From Ascaphus truei (Eukaryota > Chordata > Amphibia > Anura > Ascaphidae): DNA of 64,000 nucleotides. Within the stretch, counting starts at the first letter, position 1; each line of letters starts with the position of its first letter. Below, one piece after another: positions 34,430 to 46,114 of this stretch. The stretch lies in the NCBI GenBank assembly GCA_036426205.1, contig CM071573.1, positions 40,878,106 through 40,942,105 of the forward strand, read 5' to 3'. A program made the position numbers and the translations under genes. A model generated the notes under the pieces. The model was not told the origin of the DNA. It did no database searches and saw only the letters and a list, made by a program, of their open reading frames with translations.

Positions 34430-34595
34430 CAGGGGTGGCCAACTCCAGTCCTCAAGAGCTACAAACAGGTTAGGTTTTCAGGATATACCTGCTTCAGCAC
34501 AGGTGGCTCCATCACAAGTGAGCCACTTGTGCTGATGCAGGGATAGCCTTAAAACCTGCCCTGTTTGCTGGCCCTGGAAGACTGCAGTTAGCTTC
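34430..34595. mobile_element. Palindromic hAT MITE, copy 9, directly abutting family B copy
   Basis: Starts CAGGGGTGGCCAACTCCAG immediately after the right target duplication of the preceding element. The interior palindrome is present; the right end has decayed (GCAGTTAGCTT) and its target duplication is not clear. Confidence 0.75.
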
Positions 34596-34609
34596 CTAAA
34601 GCAGGAGTG

Positions 34610-36760
34610 GCCAAGTAAAGCTGTCCTATGTATAAGCAGCACATGACTCATTAAGTATTATTATTATGATTAGAGTCACTTGGAAGAGTTAGCACACGTG
34701 TTTGATGAAGATATTTTAATGTGACCGGGTTTGCAGAACTCAGAATTTATGGATTATATGACAAAAAATAAAGGAACATTACAGAAAGCGATACACTAAT
34801 ATCAGGTGTTCTGCAACCCTTCTTTTGGAACGACTGTCCGCACCAGGTTTTAAATATAACCCATGCTTTCGCAAACAGATCAATGCAACTAATGTACATA
34901 TGAATATGAATTTCATTTCCCTTATAGCACAACAGACTGAAACATTGATTGTAAGCTTATGTCCAAAATTACTCAAAATACACCAACTCAATGTAAAAAA
35001 AAAATGGTTAGCCCTGAAGCTTGACATAGATTTCCAATACTTCTAACTTATATCATTCATTACCGTGGCCATTTCGAATGAACATCCAAAGTAATATTGT
35101 TGGTTGAATTATTTTCTCATAATGAAAATGTATCAAAGCAGCTGTTTGTAATATATACTGTAACTCCTGTCCTCCTCCGCTTTTCTCAAGACTGCTTCAT
35201 TGTCCCATGTGTTTCTCTGCTCTGTCCCACCTGAAATCTCTCTCTCACTGCCTCCTTCCTCTAGATCGCTCTTCTCTTCCCTCTCTCCCCTTCTTCAACA
35301 CGCACCGAAGAAGTCCCCTTTACAAGGAATCATTTGCATAGTATTGCTTACGCACTTACCCTCTTAACCTAGTCCTACTGTATAAGCTTTGCATGTGTGT
35401 CTCCCAATAAATCCAGTAACATTGTAACCTCTTTGGGGTATCCCGGTATCATATCTTGGCTGGCACTATGTAGATCAAAATACAACACAACATCTGCGTA
35501 ATCCTAACTAAATATTATATTGAAATGCTTCTGCATGATAACATTTTCCATTCATCCGGTGAGAGATACGAACAATAGATTGAATGACCTTGACTTTAAA
35601 TTCAAGAAAGAAGAACAAATACATCTGTAAACCGGATTCCTTTCTTATCAATGATTCCATGCTTGTGCCAGTAAGAAAAATACATGATGTAGTGTTATTT
35701 CGGGTAATACAAAAATAATTTGACAAAACATTGGTGTTTTTTTTTATACATTTACATTTATAGTCTCTGTGGGGGTATCCAATAAGACTGATTGCACATT
35801 ATCGCAATCAGAATGAAAAAGGAAATATGTTGCTGATTTGTAAATAACCAAAACCTTTTGGACTTACTAAGTGGTAATGGACAGTATCCATCAAAGAGTG
35901 TTTTACCAGTTAGATTATAACAAAAATGCAGTAAAGGGAAAAAAAACAAACAGTTTTATTAAAAGAAAATCCGCAAATTAACAAAACAAAAAATCCTCTT
36001 CTCCTCCTTACTTTAGGGCAGAGAAAGGTCAGGGAAAGAATCACATGTTATTTCATATTCATGCTTCAGTTATTTAAATGCTGCCTGTAGGTTTGGATGA
36101 AATCCTGGAGCACAGAACATTCATTATTTTCTCATTTTACCTCCTGACATGAATGGAAGGCACTAGTTCTCCGGTCATCCATTTCATTACCAAGCGCTGA
36201 TAAGCGGTAAGTTGTTTCCTAAGTGAATTCATTAAATAACAATATATTATTTGACACCTGCTTAAAGGTGATATGTTCCTTTTTTTAATATTATTTCTAT
36301 TTGAAACCAGAGACCCAAACTTCCCTGGGGCGTGCTGCGGTTCCAGGAATGAAGCGAAGTCATTCTCTTCCTCTCTCTGACACACACTTTGGCCAGCTGT
36401 GGCTTTATTATGGAACCCAAGTGCTTAACAAATCTCGCCATCTACCGCTAAAGTTAATATTCAGGCAGTTATCCAAGAAAAAAATATATTCATGATAGAA
36501 AATTTGAAACCAGACGGGGTTTGTAGATGTTTGCCAACTCTTCCATAAAAAGAAATGACAAGATTTAGGTTATTTATAAACCGGGCCAGCAGTTAAATGG
36601 ATTCCCAAAGTCCCATTAGAAAAAGATTTGTGCTTGAAGGAGCGATATGTGTCCCAGCACAAATGAAGTCAATAATAGAAAAGAAAAGGTAGACCTTATA
36701 TATTATCACAATGTGCCCCATTCCATAGCCCAGCCTGAAATATAATCATCATTCTGCCCA
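34610..36760. other. Unique interval, no gene seen
   Basis: AT-rich DNA. 35160-35490 may be old L2-type 3' sequence (CATTGTAACCTCTTTGGGG). ORFs of 61-82 codons are on conflicting strands and unsupported. Confidence 0.35.
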
Positions 36761-36767
36761 ATTAGAG

Positions 36768-37023
36768 CAGGGGTGCGCAAACTTTCCCCCGTTTTCACTG
36801 CCCCCCCTGCTCACGCCTCCTTCGTTACCATGTCTCCGGCATCAAGGCATCAAATGACGCCGCGGGGTCACGATGCCATGGCAACCCACAGCGTCATTTG
36901 ATGCTGTGTCGCCAGAGACAAGGTAAGTGAAGTTGCAGAGACCCCAAGCGATCCCCCGGTATTTAATTTAAATGTCTTGGGGAAGAGCGTGGGGCCCCTG
37001 CAACCGCCACGCCCGCACACCTG
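36768..37023. mobile_element. hAT MITE family B, copy 2 (right end damaged)
   Basis: Left end CAGGGGTGCGCAAACTTTC matches the family at 42788. The centre GCGTCATTTGATGC and its inverse surround GATGCCATGGCAAC (36872-36885). The right end reads CGCCCGCACACCTG; no matching 8-bp flank was found. Confidence 0.7.
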
Positions 37024-37150
37024 AACATGGAGGCCTTTGTAAAGAGGTATTTTTTGGCCCACATTTATATTTAATACTGCTGATTGGATCATTACCAGTG
37101 TCCCAATATGGTTTCATTTTTGTCCCTTCAGGATGTTATATATTTTACAC

Positions 37151-37182
37151 TAGCCCTGGACGACTGGAGTTGGCCACCCCTG
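37151..37182. repeat. Right-end relic of a palindromic hAT MITE
   Basis: AGCCCTGGACGACTGGAG followed by TTGGCCACCCCTG is one terminal inverted repeat without its partner. Confidence 0.5.
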
Positions 37183-37446
37183 GGTTAAACAGTGATTTTC
37201 CAAGATGCTTTCTAACAGCCCTGTTAACTAGGACGTAAACATTTTACTGCAGCATTATTTTCTTGGGTAGGTATGGGATCCTAATTATTCCCCAATAAAA
37301 ACAGTAAATATTGCATATTATCTAAGTTAAAGATGGAGAAGACATTGTTCAATAGTGGAATGCAGTATCTTCATTGCATTTCCAACATATGCTGCTAAGT
37401 GGGGCAACACATTTAAGATCCCACTTCTTTCTCATATATCCTAAAT

Positions 37447-37644
37447 CAGGGCTGGGTAACTCCAGTCCTCAAGGGCCACCAACAGGTCAAGTTTTAAGGA
37501 TATCCGTGCTTCAGCACAGGTGGCTCAATCAGTCTCTGCTTCAGCACAGGTGGCCCAATCAGTGGCTCAGTCTGTGCTGATGCAGGGATAACCTTAAAAC
37601 CTGATCTGTTGGTGGCCCTTGAGGACTAGAGTTGGCCACCCCTG
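37447..37644. mobile_element. Palindromic hAT MITE, copy 10 (extra internal unit)
   Basis: Perfect target duplication TCCTAAAT (37439-37446, 37645-37652). Ends CAGGGCTGGGTAACTCCAG and AGAGTTGGCCACCCCTG. The CTTCAGCACAGGTGG unit is tandemly duplicated in the left arm. Confidence 0.88.
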
Positions 37645-37652
37645 TCCTAAAT

Positions 37653-38294
37653 GATTTAGAAACAAAGGAGTACTTTACACTGATACTTTGGTAAGGACCA
37701 CAAATTGAATGAATTTCAAAGTAATGTTTAATACTTGGAATCAAGAAGGATTCTGTTCTGTAGATCTATTGAAGCATTATAGAGCTATTACTCTCAGGTA
37801 CTTTGTATGTAACACAAATGTGTCCGCTTTTTGATTATCTTGAACATCATTCTGGATACGCGTCATTAAAGCGTGAGGTCTTTTTATTAAAATAGAAACA
37901 ATGTCTGATATCTAAATGGAAACATTGTCTTTCACCAGAAACATTGTATATTTCTTATGAATGATACCTCCATTTAGAACCTAGAATTAACGTGATTCTA
38001 ATCCAAGTAGCTAAAGTGCTGGTTTTGAAACATCTCTTCAATGTCTTAAATTAAAATTGGGATTCACTCTATCCCTTATATTCGTCTGCAGATTTCTTTA
38101 ACTGGGACAAATGTGATTTATAAAAAAAAGAAGATCCGTAGGCAACGTCCATTGTGAAAATAAGAGGCATTTTACATTTTATGGGTCCTATTTAGAGTTG
38201 TCATTTGATTCATGTTTGTAACATAAAATATGTTAACAAACGAGAACAATAGTTATATGAGCGAGTCTATAGTATTCTATCAACTGTATTCATC
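37653..38294. other. Unique interval, no gene seen
   Basis: AT-rich DNA without recognisable repeats or genes. Confidence 0.4.
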
Positions 38295-38299
38295 CAGTG

Positions 38300-39093
38300 T
38301 GTCAGGATTTAGGTGCCGCGCCGCCACACGCAGGCGCACGGCTCCTCTACCTGGTCCGACGAGATCCCGGACTCGCGCAGTCTCATGCGCGCCCTCGCTT
38401 TCCTCTCACGTACGCACGGCTCTTCCTCCCGCCAGGTGGCGCCCTCACGCGGACGCACGCATTCCAACGCCACAGCGGGAGTCCCCGCCTCCTGTTCGCA
38501 TTGTGCGTCATCTGTGTGCGGCGCACCCGAGCTCCGGGGCAACAGAGCCTAATTGCTCCAACACCTTCACCTGGCTTCCTCACCTTAGCCTATTGCAGGC
38601 TCCGCTCTGGCACTCCCCGGTTCCGCCTCCTCTTGGGATTGGACTGCTTCACCTATTTAGGCACAGCTGTGCCACTGGCACTTTGGCTGAGCATAAGCTT
38701 CCTGTGCTTACCTCTCCTGTCTCCTAGTTATCCTGCCTTGCCTCATTTTTGATCTTCCGTGTACCGACCCCAGCTTGCTTTTGGACACTGCTTCTCTGGA
38801 ATACTGACCGTGGCTATCCTCGACCCTCCGCAACTCTTCTACCCTGAACTCGGTTCTCGGACCTCGACCACTCTACCTTCTCCAGCACCGACCTCAGCGA
38901 CTAGTACCTTCTACGTTCCGGATTTCTCCTACCCTCACCTTGGCAAGTATTACGACGACTCTACCCTCTCCGCTCCGGACCCGGCGAGATCAACTATCCA
39001 CACTCCAGACCCCCGTGCCTGTCGGTTGCGTTATCTCTATTCCCACCTCAGTACCGAGGCTCTCGTCTTGTTTGTGGTGAGAACGGCGTGACA
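38300..39093 (+). mobile_element. Complete solo LTR of a Ty3/gypsy (chromovirus-like) element
   Basis: Begins TGTCAGGATT and ends GGCGTGACA (TGTCA/TGACA inverted termini). It is flanked by a perfect 5-bp target duplication CAGTG (38295-38299, 39094-39098). At 794 bp and CpG-rich it stands out from its AT-rich surroundings. Its last part (CACCTCAGTACCGAGGC ... TCTTGTTTGTGGTGAG) closely parallels the end of the LTR at 49511-50182, so the families are related. A TATA-like CACCTATTTAGGC lies near 38650. No internal sequence remains, so LTR-LTR recombination has occurred. ORFs of up to 165 codons here (38230-38727) are incidental to high GC. Confidence 0.9.
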
Positions 39094-39099
39094 CAGTGG

Positions 39100-41190
39100 A
39101 AGGTAAGAACATTGACATTACAGCAGCCAGTGAATAGAAAGACTAAAAACATTCCCACATGATCCCCAAAAATCATCCATCAGCAGGAGCATCGATCAAA
39201 GTAAAGCGTTTTTTTTTTTTTTAATACTTCTAAGGAAAAAAAAGATAACTTTAGAAAAAAATATTTTACGATCCGCTTACTGACTTCTATAACTACATCC
39301 GTACCTTTTCTCAAGTATCCCATCATATTTTATTGTATGCGACATTAGTGGTTTTACAGTCATTCGTCTCTATTAAAATATTCTGCAGTGTGATTATTAA
39401 AATGACATCAAAAGTTTTTCGTTTAACCAAGCTGAACCTTTTGGAGTGTTGTGCCCTTCCATTTTTGGATATGATTTGCTGTAATTAGTACAGCTGCCAT
39501 TCAGGTTTTCATTTAACCAGAGAAAACAATGTAATTAAACATTTTATTTTAAAGCAACAACCCCTCCAGAAGCCTATATGAGTTTAACTCATATAATGTT
39601 AGTATCGTGTCCCCTAAGCATGTCTTGCTCTTAAAAAAAACAAACAATATAGTGTTACAAAATCATGATTTTAATCTCTAACTTCTGATAGCTTCCGCAG
39701 TAATCTGTAGACTACACTGGGCTCTGTGGAGAGCTCCATTTTAACCTCCCCAACTACTGATACAAAGCAAGTGTGATTAAGAAATATTTGCATCAATGGA
39801 TTAGACTCATTTAAAGTTTAAATTCTGAAACAAGAACTCATCACATTGTCTGTGTGTTGCTTTCTAGCAGCGGCTCACACGCCCCTCCGTGGGGACCTCT
39901 AAACATCTCATTTGCTTATGAATAGAATGTTGGGTGACTCCATCAGAATTCTGGTCTGGCTAGGGGCCAGTAAATGACTATCCCTGTAACACTTTAATGG
40001 CCTCTGTGTGTCAAATTGTAAGAACGAAAAATACATACTTTTAACAATAAACATTCAGGTCACTAGAAGGTATAATTTACATGTCGTTTAGAAAATGAGC
40101 CATTTGTTATGTTTGGTATTTTCAGAAATACATTATGTGACCGTGCACTAGTTACATGGTCATTAAGCAGAAGTTAAGCCATTAGCCAATCAACTCGTAT
40201 TGAACGTGAGATGAATAATCCATTGCCTCCAAATGCACAGATCTCACATGCTGATTATAAATAAGTGAAATGAGAGAGAATACATTTGTGACGCATGGCT
40301 GGAAGTTACGATTAAGGGCGTTATTCAATATAGTCGGAAACGGACCATTGCACAGCGATCGGATGGAAACTGCCATGGACTTGAATAAAGTCCAAAGAGA
40401 GGTACGCAGAACTAGAGTCACTAACAATATATACATGGAGAGGTTGTAAGGTGCACAAACTGGCATCTGAAATCCTTACCTCCAATAAGTACACTTTTAA
40501 ATCCATTGTCAACCATTGTCAGTCACAGCATCCTACTCTCTCTGTCTGGAGTACTGACTCCTAATTATAAAATCTAACTCATTAAAGCTTTATTATTTAC
40601 TCCCAGTCAGTATGTAAACTCTAGCAGGAATTAAAATGATCAAATGACTGACTGAGGAAGGACATCAGATAAAAGCTAAATACACATTTCCTACAAGTAA
40701 ATATTGCTAGCTCGATGCATTAGGTCACATACTGTACAGTATGTGACGTGCTCAACACAAACACTGATGAAGATTCTGTTTTGGTTTCAGATCTTTGTTA
40801 TTTCTGATTTATATCGTTTGCTTACTTAAAGCAATTATATGCAGCCTGTCAATTCCGGACATTTGAAGGTACCCGTATAGGTACTTATAAAATATTAAAA
40901 TACATTAATTAAAAGACTGGGCTCTCGTTGTTACAAGGAAGCCACAGGTATTATACATACAATATGTTTATGAGAAAATGCGCATTTTGAAAATAATGAC
41001 CTCAACGGGTTGACTACACTCAGAATCTTTGTATTCCGCAAGAATTCCAGTAGGTTTGTATTATCTGATTAAATTAATATGATTACCATAGTTTTGTAAA
41101 TAATATTATTAATATAATGAAACACTAATAATGTAGTATATGGGAGAAAGTGGGATCTGAAAGATAAGGCACTCCAAAACGTAGTTACAT
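39100..41190. other. Unique interval, no gene seen
   Basis: AT-rich DNA. A small foldback motif lies at 40316-40400 (GGGCGTTATTCAATATAGTC versus GGACTTGAATAAAGTCC). No gene or other repeat supported. Confidence 0.4.
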
Positions 41191-41229
41191 CCAAGGTGTC
41201 ACATATTTATTGAAGTGATCAATGTTTTG

Positions 41230-42464
41230 TCAAGATGTTTGAACAGGTGAATAATGCATACTTTTATACCTCCCCCCCTCCCCTAATTAAAAAAAAGGCA
41301 ACAGGTGGCCCCGTGGTGATCGTGATTAGTGCTGTGCAGATAAGTAATTAAACAATTAAGTCATTGTGCCTATGCCTGCAAACAATTATTATTTATTATT
41401 TATTTATAACATGTTTTAAAAGGAAGTAATACATTGAGAGTTACCTCTCGTTTTCATGTATGTCCTAGGCACAGAGTTATGATGACAGATGCATGGTTAC
41501 AAATACATTGTTACATTAAGTGATCAGGGTCATACATGATATACAAGACATTGCATACCCCGTTAGAGATAATATATGTTATGGACGTATGCAACAGTTA
41601 CAGACCAGATTAAAATGTGAGATAGCTTTAGTTTTGAAAGAATTTAGATTGGTGGTGGCTGTGAGAGTCACCAGTAGATTGTTCCAGTTTTGGTGTGCAT
41701 GGTACAGTAAGAGGAGGTGGAGCGGCCAGATACTTTGCTGAACCTTGGGACCATGAACAGTCTTTTGGAGTCAGATCTCAGAAAAGTGCTGAAAGTGATA
41801 GGGGTGAGGAGCTTGTTCAGATAGGTGGGTAGCTTGCCCAGAATGTTTCTGAAGGCAAGAAAGGAAAGATGAACTTTGCGCCTAGACTCAAGTGATGACC
41901 AATCTAGTTCTTTGAGCATTTCGCAATGATGTGTGTTGTAGTTGCATTGGAGAACAAAGCGGAATATTGAATTGTAGATCGTGTCAAGTACGATGCAACT
42001 GTGAGCACGTGACCTGCAAATGGGAAAAGGGGTAATTATCAATCTCAAGCATAGTATGATATACAAACACAGTTTTGTGAATACACAAACTAGCACAATC
42101 AGGTGAGCAAAGCAATACTATCCCAAAGTACAACTGGAGCAGGGGAAGCAGTGCGGAAAATCTCCGTAGCTGGAGTCCCATAGCACGAGTATAAGCGCTG
42201 CACCACTGTCCTGCAGAGAACACTACCATATATAGTCAACAGCGTCATAGCTGCCAAGACGAAAACAAGTAATGTGCATCATAGGGCTCATCCATATATG
42301 GGCAATGACGTGTGCTCTGGGGGTTTCCCCATTTACACAATGCAGGACGGGGAGCAGCACTCTGATGCGGTTAGATTCATGAATAATAGTTGATAGAAGT
42401 ATGTAGCAGTGAATTAGTGTGCTAAATAGTTTAGATGCTTGTAGTATGTGCTGGAACGCAATGC
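41230..42464 (+). repeat. Left arm of a large inverted repeat
   Basis: Apart from an inserted LINE (41387-42034), this arm is the reverse complement of 43487-44090 with moderate divergence. Matching landmarks include GAGCAAAGCAATACTATCCC, CAAAGTACAACTGGAGCAGG and CTGTCCTGCAGAGAACACTA. The outer end has text typical of Penelope-like termini (ATTTATTGAAGTGATCAATG at about 41205). It is probably a nonautonomous Penelope-like or foldback element. Confidence 0.75.
41387..42034 (-). pseudogene. Rex1/CR1-like LINE fragment nested in inverted-repeat arm
   Basis: The minus-strand ORF at 41668-42096 includes the C-terminal reverse-transcriptase region (LDTIYNSIFRFVLQCN, then RKVHLSFLAFRNILGKLP). The 3' UTR matches the copy at 20850 (AGGAAGTAATACATTGAGAG) and the tail reads TTATTTATTATTTATTTATA on the plus strand. 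An AATTAT repeat at both junctions suggests a short target duplication. It is absent from the opposite arm, so it inserted after the inverted repeat formed. 5'-truncated and inactive. Confidence 0.75.
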
Positions 42465-42787
42465 TCGATGTAAGTACCCAGTACCAGATCTGCAAGTAAA
42501 CAATGGGTTGCTGCTAAAGTGCAGGAGTTTAAGACCATATTAATGACTAGTCTAGCACCCCTTCGGACATCCCAAGGTTACCAAATAACACCCCAGCTGT
42601 GCCACAGGGGTGACAGTGGTCGCCTCTTAAGACTGCAGCATGGCACCAAATGAGGCCATTTAAAAATATTTAGTTAAATCCACCCATTCTTGCTCCATAT
42701 ATGCCATGCTGCACAATGGGGATCAGATAGAAGGCTGTTGTACACAGGATCTAGTATAGCAATGCTATATACCAGCGTGCTGTAGAG

Positions 42788-43135
42788 CAGGGGGGCGCAA
42801 ACTTTTTTCCCTGCGCCCTCCTGACGGCTATCCCCTCGCTCCCGCGCCCCCCCCAACCCCAACTTACCCGCGCTCCGGCGTAATGACGTCACGTTGCCAT
42901 AGCAACGTGACGTCACATGACCTCGCAGCGTCATTTTGATGCCGCGTTGCCATGGCGCCGCAGGGAGGAAGCCGCCGGAGCCACGGTAAGTTAGGTTTAC
43001 AGAGGCCCTGCAGCTCCCACGGCACTTAATTTAAGTGCCTTCGGGAAGCGCGCGGGGCCTCTGTAAACCCCGCGCCCCCCGTCGGCAGTGTCGCGCCCCC
43101 CCTGGGGGTCGCGCCCCACAGTTTGCGCACCGCTG
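42788..43135. mobile_element. hAT MITE family B, copy 3 (best preserved)
   Basis: Perfect target duplication CTGTAGAG (42780-42787, 43136-43143). Ends CAGGGGGGCGCAAACTTTT and CAGTTTGCGCACCGCTG. The CpG-rich centre is a palindrome with TGACGTCA (42884-42891), GTTGCCATAGCAAC (42893-42906) and TGACGTCA (42908-42915). No coding capacity. Confidence 0.9.
42884..42915. promoter_or_regulatory. CRE-Xbox-CRE palindrome inside hAT MITE
   Basis: Two full CRE motifs (TGACGTCA, bound by CREB/ATF) flank a palindromic RFX X-box (GTTGCCATAGCAAC), giving a 32-bp symmetric array. The motif matches are direct; whether the sites are bound is unknown. Related sites lie at 34290-34312 and 36872-36885. Confidence 0.5.
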
Positions 43136-43486
43136 CTGTAGAGTATGGATCATACTAGCTCCTTAACCAAAGTATAGCTAGGATACTGTGTTGTGGTCAC
43201 AGTCAGGCAGAGCCTCAGAGCATTGGTAGGAGTAATAGGCACACAGTATGGTGTCAGTAGGTAGTATGAGGCTGACATTAAGTCCTCTGATACTCGGTAT
43301 ACAACCTCTTTTAGCAATAGAAGGGGCATGCGAGACATGTTTGTCCAAGCTGACCCGGTATCAAAGTACGCAAAAGCAAGCGCACACATCTCCAAAACCA
43401 GGAGCTCTGTATACAAATGCTGTGGATGCATTAATTGCAACAGTTTAATACTAGGCAAACTGTTTTATCACCCACATAGTGGCAAA

Positions 43487-44090
43487 GCATTGCGTTCCAG
43501 CACATACTACAAGCATCTAAACTATTTAGCACACTAATTCACTGCTACATACTTTTATTAACTATTATTCATGAATATAGCCTCATCAGAGTGCTGCTCC
43601 CCTTCCTGCATTCTGTAAATGGGGAAACCCCCAGAGCACACGTCATTGCCCATATATGGATGAGCCCTATGATGCACATGACTTGTTTTGGTCTTGACAG
43701 CTATGACGCTGTTGACTATATATGGTAGTGTTCTCTGCAGGACAGTGGTGCAGCGCTTATACTCATTCTATGGGACTCCAGCTACGGAGAAGTTCCGCAC
43801 TACATTCCCCTGCTCCAGTTGTACTTTGGGATAGTATTGCTTTGCTCACCCGATTGTGCTAGTTTGTGTATTCACAAAACTGTGTCTGTATATCATACTA
43901 TGCTCGAGATCGATACTTAATTGTTTGCAACCATAAGCACAATGAAGTCATTGTTTAATTAGTTTTCTACACAGTACTAATCACGAACACCGCGGGTCAC
44001 TTGTTGCCTATTTGTAATTGGGGGTGGGGGGGGGGGGAGGAGGAGGTATAAATGTATGCTTTATTCACTTATTGAAACATTTCGACAAAG
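43487..44090 (-). repeat. Right arm of the large inverted repeat
   Basis: Reverse complement of 41230-42464 without the LINE insert. It includes a G-rich stretch (44021-44045) corresponding to the C-rich stretch at 41272-41284 of the left arm. The outer end reads TATTGAAACATTTCGACAAA, resembling a decayed hammerhead/Penelope terminus. Confidence 0.75.
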
Positions 44091-44177
44091 GCTCCAATAG
44101 GGACAGAAACAGTAATTACTGCAATAAATATACTTTATTGTTAACTTCAAGTGTGCTGCTTGTTCTTTCTGCATTGA

Positions 44178-44237
44178 TGAGAGAGCGAGAGAGCGAGAGA
44201 GCGAGAGAGCGAGAGAGAATGTATGTATGTATGTAGA
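44178..44237. repeat. (GAGAGAGC)n and (ATGT)n microsatellites
   Basis: An octamer GAGAGAGC array followed by ATGTATGT. The RERERE-type ORFs come from it. Confidence 0.85.
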
Positions 44238-44330
44238 GGAATCAGTACCATATAAATATATATATATGTATAAAAAGGAAAACAAAACAGGACAGGCACT
44301 CATATCCAAAATGGTGAAATTTATTAACTC

Positions 44331-44365
44331 AGCGTTTTGGTCCCAACTGGGACCTTACTCAAGAC
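44331..44365 (-). repeat. Decayed Penelope-like/hammerhead-related hairpin
   Basis: A perfect hairpin GGTCCC-AACT-GGGACC (44339-44354) is followed on the minus strand by AAAACGC, where GAAACGC would be expected. This looks like stem II and the second core of a decayed hammerhead-type motif. Stem I does not pair. Confidence 0.3.
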
Positions 44366-44379
44366 ATATGTATGTGTCT

Positions 44380-46108
44380 TATAGGCAGAACAACTAGTCC
44401 CGCCTCATTGGTCTCTGACAGTATTTGTACAACTGTGCTCAGTAACATGTAGATTACAAAACAATATACTAATATAATTCCTTAAAATGATTGTCATTTA
44501 CTAAAAAGTCTTTGTGGGTTCTTTTGGAATTAAATATTTATCTTTGTTTCGGTGGCGACACTTAATTGTGCTTGTAGCTGTCTCTATAATGTGTACTCCA
44601 CCCCTTGGCCAGATGGACAATTCTCCACATGCTGCCCAGTGATATAAACACTTGACAGATGATTTTATGATGCACAATGCTGCATTTGGAAGTGGAGTTT
44701 TCCCCAGCTTCTCATGGCAACATCAAAATCTTCAGGTACGTTTTGCTGCTAGGGCAGAAAACATTGTCAGCACTAAAGAGTTTTAGATATTATTTTGAAA
44801 ATATTGATTCTGATAAAAATAAATAACTAAACAGTCTCTCAGGTAATTATCAAAGATATGCAGCACTTACTGAACCTCAACACAAAATAAATGACCAATC
44901 ATCAGAATTTGTGGTCGGTGTGACAAGAGGGACCAACAGCCACGTAAAAAGAAATCAAAATTGCAAAAGTACATTATTGTATTACTGCGCCTGAAACAGC
45001 AAACTATCCGTTTTATTGTCTTTCTGAGTTGCACCTTTATAGTAAATTAAAATTCCAGCTGAGAACAGACATTGGGGACAAATGCCAGCATGCTCAGCAG
45101 TTACATACTGCGTTCTGGTGGCTTGGCGTTATATTGTCATGCTCAAGAGTTCTTACATTGTGGATGTTTGTAAGAATAGAATTCCAAATCTGCCTAACAC
45201 ATATGTTATAAACATGTTGTTCCTTAAATTTGCCTGGACTTATTGTTCAATGGTGGTGACCCTATTCTGGTCCGTGTTGAAGCAATATGTATGCCTTGTC
45301 AGGTTCTGCTACTCACAGTTTCCTGTTTGGACTTATTTCCCCCAGCAGCTGTGATTTCTCTATTTGTTCTCCTAAGAGGCTATAATGTGGCACCCTCTCA
45401 CTGTGTAAGCACATTATGAAGATGCAAAGGCATATCATTCCTTATAATGATGCTGAGGTTCTCGGTACATAAAGGGCTGCTTCACTGAGTGGACAATTAA
45501 CGGCCACCAGCTGAGTCAAAAAGCAGCCTCTTTAGTCCATGCAAATTCATTTTATCGGCTGGATTAATCCAGAAAAAGGAGGCTGAAATTGATTAACTTC
45601 TGAGAGTTGTGACAGGTCTAGCAGAACAATCCCATCATAAGCATTAAAACACACACTAAGAAGGGCTTCTATGTTTACTGGACCATTTAATTGTACCCCA
45701 AAACTGCTGCTGTATCCAAATAATTTGAAGTCTCTAGCTCTGGAATTCTCCTTCCTAAAATATCCCTTAGCCTTCTTGCAACCATCAGCAATATTTTGTA
45801 AATAGACCACATCGACCTTTGGAAAACAAACCACCCAAAGCAAGAAAACTGGTTATGCTTTGGACTCTCCCTGAAAATATACATCTTTAGGGTTGCCAGA
45901 CGTCTCGTATATACGAGATTGTCCCTTTTTCAATCATTTGTTCTGTTGGCCTAGAAAGGCTTGTCGGGATGCATAATTGGCCCGTATTTCACCGGGAAAT
46001 GGGAAAATTATGGGGCACATGCAGGTCTGGCTGGCAGTGATGGGAGGAGGGGAAAGATGGCGGCACGTAGTTGCAAAAGGTGGGGGATGGCGGCTGCTGA
46101 GGAGGGAA
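44380..46108. other. Unique interval with candidate conserved non-coding DNA
   Basis: No gene supported. 45420-45700 is repeat-free and contains ATGCAAATTCATTTTATCGG and TGGATTAATCCAG, a palindromic K50-homeodomain (OTX/PITX)-like site. From 45890 (GGGTTGCCAGACGTCTCG) to the LTR insertion there is another TE-like, CpG-containing sequence that seems to resume after 50187. Confidence 0.35.
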
Positions 46109-46114
46109 TGGGTG

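Larger units (their letters stand above)
42465..43486. other. Spacer of the inverted repeat
   Basis: About 1.0 kb of non-palindromic DNA between the arms. 348 bp of it is the family B hAT MITE; the rest has no recognised gene. ORFs at 43150-43537 overlap on both strands and lack motifs. Confidence 0.5.

Noticed and set aside
38230..38727. 165-codon ORF, the longest after the pol fragment
   Set aside because: It starts in AT-rich flank, runs into the solo LTR and is open only because the LTR is GC-rich; overlapping long ORFs exist in other frames and strands.
44331..44365. Fifth hammerhead motif
   Set aside because: Only the stem II hairpin is clear; stem I does not pair and both cores are altered, so it is listed only as a decayed hairpin.
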